A stretch of 64,000 nt of DNA, from positions 122,632-186,631 of IMG/VR virus record IMGVR_UViG_3300044729_001198; one strand, 5' to 3'. Origin of the DNA: a virus. The notes beneath the pieces were generated by a model, which saw nothing but the letters and a program-made list of their open reading frames with translations, was not told where the DNA came from and did no database searches. This document shows positions 61,101-64,000 of this stretch, piece after piece (the first letter of the stretch is position 1; every line of letters starts with the position of its first letter). The position numbers and the translations under genes are program-made.

Positions 61101-63622
61101 CCATATTGTGATGTAGAACCATTTCCGGCATGAGTTGACCATACTTGATAGTTTAAAGTAGCAGAACCAAACGCAGTACCCTTTTGACCTTGTGGGCCAG
61201 TACCACCTTGAGCACCCGTTGCGCCAGTAGCTCCTTGTGGGCCAGTAGCCCCTTGTGGGCCAGTAGCCCCTTGAGCTCCAGTAACACCAATATCTCCCTC
61301 TCCACCAGTAGTACCAACAGCACCTGTAGTTCCTTTTGCACCCGTACCACCTTGAGCGCCCGTTGAGCCGGTAGCACCTTGAGGGCCGGTAGCACCTTGA
61401 GGACCTTGAGGGCCAGTAGCTCCTTGAGGACCTGTAGCTCCTTTATTACCCTGTGGACCTTCACCACCTTGACCACCAGTAGCACCAGTAGTTCCTTTTG
61501 AACCAGTCCCACCTTGTGGACCTTGTGGGCCAGTTCCACCTTGTGGGCCGGTGGCACCTTGTGGGCCGGTGGCACCTGTAGAACCTTGAGCGCCGGTAGC
61601 ACCTGTTGGACCAGTACCACCTTGTGGACCTTGTGGACCAGTACCACCTTGAGCTCCGATAGCCCCTTGAGCTCCAGTAGCACCTTGTGGGCCAGTTGGC
61701 CCAGTACCACCCTGAACGCCTTGAGAACCTTGTGGGCCGGTAGCCCCCTGTGCTCCTTGAGCTCCTTGGTCACCAGTTATACCAATAGCACCATAATTGT
61801 TACACCACTTTACATCTTGTACAGCAGCATTACCTGAATAAAACGATGAATCTAAATAGAATGTTGCGCCAGCACCATGGTTTACACTTCGTCTGATAAC
61901 ACCATCTAAAATATAATGTACATACTGACCATCGTAGTATATAGCAAATGTAGTTACACCATTTGTGTATCCAAATGATAAATCGGTTACAAAGTTACAA
62001 CTCTCATAAATTTGAACACCACCACCGGCATATGGATACCATGCGTAATCTATAGAACAATAAGAAGCATCAGCAGCAGGGTCGGTATTTAAACCAACCA
62101 TTTTATATGTGTAGTTTGTAGATTTAAATTCTACATATGCGCCAGCGCCATATCCTAAATCAGAATATACACCACCACCCCAAGAACCAGCACCTTGTTT
62201 TGCAAATGATTGAACAGCTGTATTGTTGTTTGTTATTGCGACTGCTTGTCCGTTGTTAGTTGATGGATACGAACATCCCTCATATCCTTGTGGACCGGTA
62301 GCTCCTTGTGGACCAGTAGCGCCAGTACCACCTTGTGGACCGGTAGCACCAGTAGCACCTTGTAACCCCTCTCCACCGAAATCACCTTGTACGCCAGTTG
62401 GGCCTGTAGCACCGGTGGCGCCTTGTGGGCCTGTAGCACCTTGTGGGCCAGTAGGGCCTCCGTTACCACCAAATCCGGTGATACCTTTCGGACCTTGTAC
62501 ACCAATTTCACCTTGTGGTCCGGTTGCTCCAACTGCTCCGGCTGGACCCGTAGAACCACCACTACCTTTAGTACCCTTGAGACCAGCAGGCCCTAAAGCA
62601 CCTTGAGCACCAACAGCACCGGTTGGTCCCGGAGGTCCTCCAGAACCACCAACACCTACAGCACCTTGAGCTCCCTGCGGGCCGTTTGCTCCTTTTGGAC
62701 CAACAGCACCTTGAGAACCGCGTGAACCGGTTGGACCTGTAGAGCCGGTAGCACCCTTTGCGCCAGTAGCTCCAGTTGGACCAGTACCACCTTGTGGACC
62801 AGTACCACCTTGTGGGCCAGTAGGACCGGTATTACCCGTAATACCTTTTGAACCTTGAGGGCCGGTTGGACCTGTCGATGTATCAGGGTCACCACTTGGA
62901 CAAGCACCACAACCACCACCGAAACAAGATTGAACGTTACCATCGATATTACCACCGTTATTATAACCTGGAGGTATACCATCGAAACGGCCAAATTCTT
63001 GAACTTGATAGCAACATCCATCATCCATAGTGACAGCATCACCACAAGCACACCAATTGTCTATAGCATAATATTGAGCGGTAGAATTACTATCATATAC
63101 GTTTGAACAACCCGGGTCACATGCGTTTAATAGCCAATAACACGTTGAATTATGTACTATATATCCATTCAGTATATAAACGTCATCTGGTTCTATACCA
63201 ATTTTATGTAAGATTTCTGAATTAGTATCAGTATATGCGTCTTCGAGTAATTCTTCTGATAAAGAACCACTTTCATATTTTATTAGATAGTCACTACCTA
63301 CTTGTAAATCTTGTGATGATTTGAATCTATATGTGTTGGTAGAATCTTTTACAAGAATTTTTTTACCATATCCAACTGATAACGAGTCGTTGAATACCGC
63401 AAATTCTTCAGCAGTAGAACCACTTGTATTAAATACAACTGAAGCTGAAGTTATCTGAATTTCACTTAAAGAGGAACCTGTCCAATTTGTTGAAGATATT
63501 TCAGAAAAGTCAGTTCCAGATAAATGGACTGCTGTTACTAAAGTTCCTGTGGTAATGTTCTGAAGTTGTTCAGAACCACCACCCCATAAATTGACTAATT
63601 GATTCCCTTTAAATCCTGACAT
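58154..63622 (-). CDS. Giant collagen-like tail fibre with Hint-like and PA14-like domains
   Basis: An 1822-residue fibre. In order: residues 15-159 Hint/intein-like; 160-250 cysteine-rich (ten Cys); then five Gly-X-Y collagen blocks (251-449, 613-816, 1001-1186, 1302-1439, 1614-1750) separated by globular inserts (450-612, 817-1000 PA14-like, 1187-1301, 1440-1613), and a 70-residue C-terminal tip ending [10 protein letters not shown]. Repeats are mainly [12 protein letters not shown], with Pro mostly at X and Lys or Thr often at Y (GSK, GPK, GAK, GTK). Lys at Y is the position hydroxylated and glycosylated in collagens; Thr at Y is glycosylated in some bacterial collagen-like proteins. The next genes encode matching enzymes. 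I infer a trimeric host-binding fibre. Confidence 0.88.
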   Translation of the reverse strand: MSGFKGNQLVNLWGGGSEQLQNITTGTLVTAVHLSGTDFSEISSTNWTGSSLSEIQITSASVVFNTSGSTAEEFAVFNDSLSVGYGKKILVKDSTNTYRFKSSQDLQVGSDYLIKYESGSLSEELLEDAYTDTNSEILHKIGIEPDDVYILNGYIVHNSTCYWLLNACDPGCSNVYDSNSTAQYYAIDNWCACGDAVTMDDGCCYQVQEFGRFDGIPPGYNNGGNIDGNVQSCFGGGCGACPSGDPDTSTGPTGPQGSKGITGNTGPTGPQGGTGPQGGTGPTGATGAKGATGSTGPTGSRGSQGAVGPKGANGPQGAQGAVGVGGSGGPPGPTGAVGAQGALGPAGLKGTKGSGGSTGPAGAVGATGPQGEIGVQGPKGITGFGGNGGPTGPQGATGPQGATGATGPTGVQGDFGGEGLQGATGATGPQGGTGATGPQGATGPQGYEGCSYPSTNNGQAVAITNNNTAVQSFAKQGAGSWGGGVYSDLGYGAGAYVEFKSTNYTYKMVGLNTDPAADASYCSIDYAWYPYAGGGVQIYESCNFVTDLSFGYTNGVTTFAIYYDGQYVHYILDGVIRRSVNHGAGATFYLDSSFYSGNAAVQDVKWCNNYGAIGITGDQGAQGAQGATGPQGSQGVQGGTGPTGPQGATGAQGAIGAQGGTGPQGPQGGTGPTGATGAQGSTGATGPQGATGPQGGTGPQGPQGGTGSKGTTGATGGQGGEGPQGNKGATGPQGATGPQGPQGATGPQGATGSTGAQGGTGAKGTTGAVGTTGGEGDIGVTGAQGATGPQGATGPQGATGATGAQGGTGPQGQKGTAFGSATLNYQVWSTHAGNGSTSQYGVYPTNSNDFGKFFDAAYTNSTLHSQGIVNAATILDWTSYTTLTGAGVSVPNSGEFFSVRAWGTFIPSETGTYTFTAESDDSIDLFINGTIVASFYGGRGTPALGTTTGTISLTAGTAYSFLVRTQEYGGGEGMRVFWKRPSESGGGTWYQYTSELGRSGALGPIGSQGNTGPTGPTGPQGPTGPQGPQGATGDTGSKGSTGATGPQGSKGILGGSGDTGATGAIGAQGNAGPQGAAGATGAQGPKGATGVQGSQGAAGATGPKGNTGSTGPQGATGSQGSAGATGPQGATGPQGSQGATGLIGSGGGVGPTGTIGAQGNQGSQGAAGATGPKGITGAQGAPGTTPTTLSTYWQATSGAVGTGQISFNNTNSCSLTTIVVSRYSWFTSTDRYSYLITVNNGCRLDIGQGFPDPAFGEFQVVSNTYDSGNQRFTIVLTNLTCDNATYGTSNNNTYLDFYCGGGGAAGAKGNKGVQGSQGATGSQGAAGATGAKGNTGVGGGQGATGSQGAAGATGPKGNTGATGVTGAQGAAGATGAQGATGSQGAQGATGLIGSGGGIGSTGNVGAQGNQGSQGAAGATGPKGNTGNQGAQGAQGYAGNKVLDPNFAAIGAANNIDLYYTGHNATTQAFGLSNNPQSANSAYVLRQDSSGAAEYQVTEFFVKPSTAYTLEIWVAYDVNWAGSGANYGMFHMRQFASGGGHFSTGVEDGTIIDQKDLYSSELGTTLTWYRKKYSFTSTADATGEHHWYVGYAPSGTTGAWRYFTGLSITETPNGIHGTKGAQGATGSKGATGAQGAAGATGAQGAQGAVGTKGNQGAQGAVGATGAQGAQGATGAQGAQGSAGATGAQGAQGAVGTKGNQGAQGAAGATGPQGAQGTKGNTGHQGAQGAAGATGAQGAQGVKGITGAQGSSAPAAPEGTYDGAVGGQGNQGAQGGTNAKGDKGNELAGGYFEWDNSLQKLTFKKHGWVNGDRVWIVETYKYLF
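60623..61174 (-). other. PA14-like carbohydrate-binding domain within the fibre
   Basis: Residues 817-1000 of the fibre. [20 protein letters not shown], then [20 protein letters not shown] and [20 protein letters not shown] follow the PA14 pattern, where a DD pair and a following loop often bind calcium and sugar. It would sit mid-fibre between two collagen blocks, suggesting a side-facing glycan-binding knob. Confidence 0.75.
63146..63580 (-). other. Hint/intein-like domain at the fibre N-terminus
   Basis: Residues 15-159. [20 protein letters not shown] followed by [18 protein letters not shown] fits the second Hint block and the VGD turn, and [14 protein letters not shown] fits the C-terminal intein block (NGxxVHN then Ser159). 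The N-terminal nucleophile Cys/Ser and the TxxH histidine (here VGYGK) are not seen, so full splicing is unlikely; C-terminal cleavage at Asn158 remains possible. Confidence 0.55.
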
Positions 63623-63635
63623 ATAACCTTTTTAA

Positions 63636-64000
63636 TTAGTATGCTGAACCACTTAAATACATATGAACCACATATGTGTTTCCACCATTGTTAAATGTTA
63701 AATACCCACGAGTTGCGTTCCACGAAAGTCCCGGAGATACACCACTAATCAAAGTACCAAGAGCAGCATCGCCCTTTTGACCTTTAGCACCTTGAGCGCC
63801 GGTAGCGCCGGTAGCACCTTGAGCTCCTTGAGCTCCAGTAAAGTTTGAACCAACAGCGCCTTGAGCTCCTTGAGGACCTACAGCACCTTGAGCACCTTGA
63901 GGTGAAGCACCTTGAGCGCCAGTAGCACCTTGAGCACCTTGAGCACCAACAGCACCTTGAGCGCCAGTAGGAGATGCTCCTTGAGCGCCAGTAGCACCTT
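63636..64000 (-). CDS. Second collagen-like fibre protein (5' end beyond window)
   Basis: The last 120 residues of a gene that continues past 64000. It is read as Gly-X-Y repeats ([18 protein letters not shown] and similar) followed by [20 protein letters not shown] and a C-terminal strand domain ending [13 protein letters not shown]. The tip resembles the end of the first fibre in length and pattern (both have a G-x-K-G-D-K/A turn before a folded tip). It lies 13 bases before the first fibre gene, so the two fibres are co-transcribed and likely share the modifying enzymes. Confidence 0.82.
   Translation of the reverse strand, partial: GATGAQGASPTGAQGAVGAQGAQGATGAQGASPQGAQGAVGPQGAQGAVGSNFTGAQGAQGATGATGAQGAKGQKGDAALGTLISGVSPGLSWNATRGYLTFNNGGNTYVVHMYLSGSAY

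Noticed and set aside
58300-62610. Long open frames on the plus strand and in other minus frames across the collagen region
   Set aside because: They are by-products of the 9-base Gly-X-Y repeat, give monotonous Ser/Thr/Leu or Val/Leu/Lys protein, and lack starts with ribosome binding sites.
58300-62800. Short direct repeats resembling a CRISPR array
   Set aside because: Repeats follow the 9-base collagen codon pattern within one reading frame, with no constant-length repeat-spacer units or cas genes.

Overview
The window is a contiguous stretch of an AT-rich, tightly packed genome of a large T4-like tailed phage (contractile-tail myovirus). Every gene I can support lies on the minus strand, so transcription runs from high to low coordinates. 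Identity rests on a T4-type replisome (gp43, gp44, gp62, gp45, gp41, gp32, UvsX) and a T4-type tail and neck (gp13, gp14, gp15, gp18 sheath, gp19 tube, tape measure, gp26/gp51-like, gp53-like). I see no tRNA genes, CRISPR arrays, insertion sequences or integrase. No stretch over 300 bases lacks a gene; the longest gap is 33920-34074.

The host is probably a member of the Bacteroidota. Ten gaps upstream of early or replication genes carry TTTG/TTG, a 19-20 base spacer, then TAnnTTTG-like sequence, which is the known Bacteroidota housekeeping promoter. Structural genes are instead preceded by TATTTAT[A/T] on the coding strand, the reverse complement of the T4 late promoter TATAAATA. I infer two temporal classes.

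Layout in transcription order. (1) 64000-53846: a second collagen-like fibre gene (cut by the window end), a giant collagen-like fibre gene (1822 residues), a prolyl-hydroxylase-like 2OG-Fe(II) oxygenase, a GT2 glycosyltransferase, and a three-domain protein (GT-B, GT25, 2OG-Fe(II) oxygenase). This looks like a dedicated system that hydroxylates and glycosylates the phage's own collagen fibres. (2) 53798-39156: neck, sheath, tube, baseplate chaperones, tape measure and baseplate. (3) 39083-37640: small unknown genes with duplicated promoter/leader modules. (4) 37607-34075: a family-A polymerase-like protein, a large unknown late protein and a conserved unknown. (5) 33919-26488: gp32, UvsX, 5'-3' exonuclease, gp41, NrdB, NrdA and thioredoxin. 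(6) 26484-10345: a glycosyltransferase and a flavoprotein mutase, MazG-like hydrolase, three Mom-like proteins with a nuclease-like protein among them, a glycosyltransferase beside DNA polymerase, gp45, a DUF4338 (DruA-like) protein, gp44, gp62, a DUF1599 protein, a PD-(D/E)XK nuclease, a membrane-anchored glucosaminidase and a SLOG-like protein. (7) 10313-1: a glycan island of glycosyltransferases, methyltransferases, a PIG-L deacetylase, a short DegT-like aminotransferase and a WbqC-like protein.

Two themes recur. Replication genes are interleaved with likely DNA-modification enzymes, several of which end in short aromatic peptides resembling clamp-binding tails. Sugar chemistry is very heavily represented, probably acting on the virion, the DNA or both.
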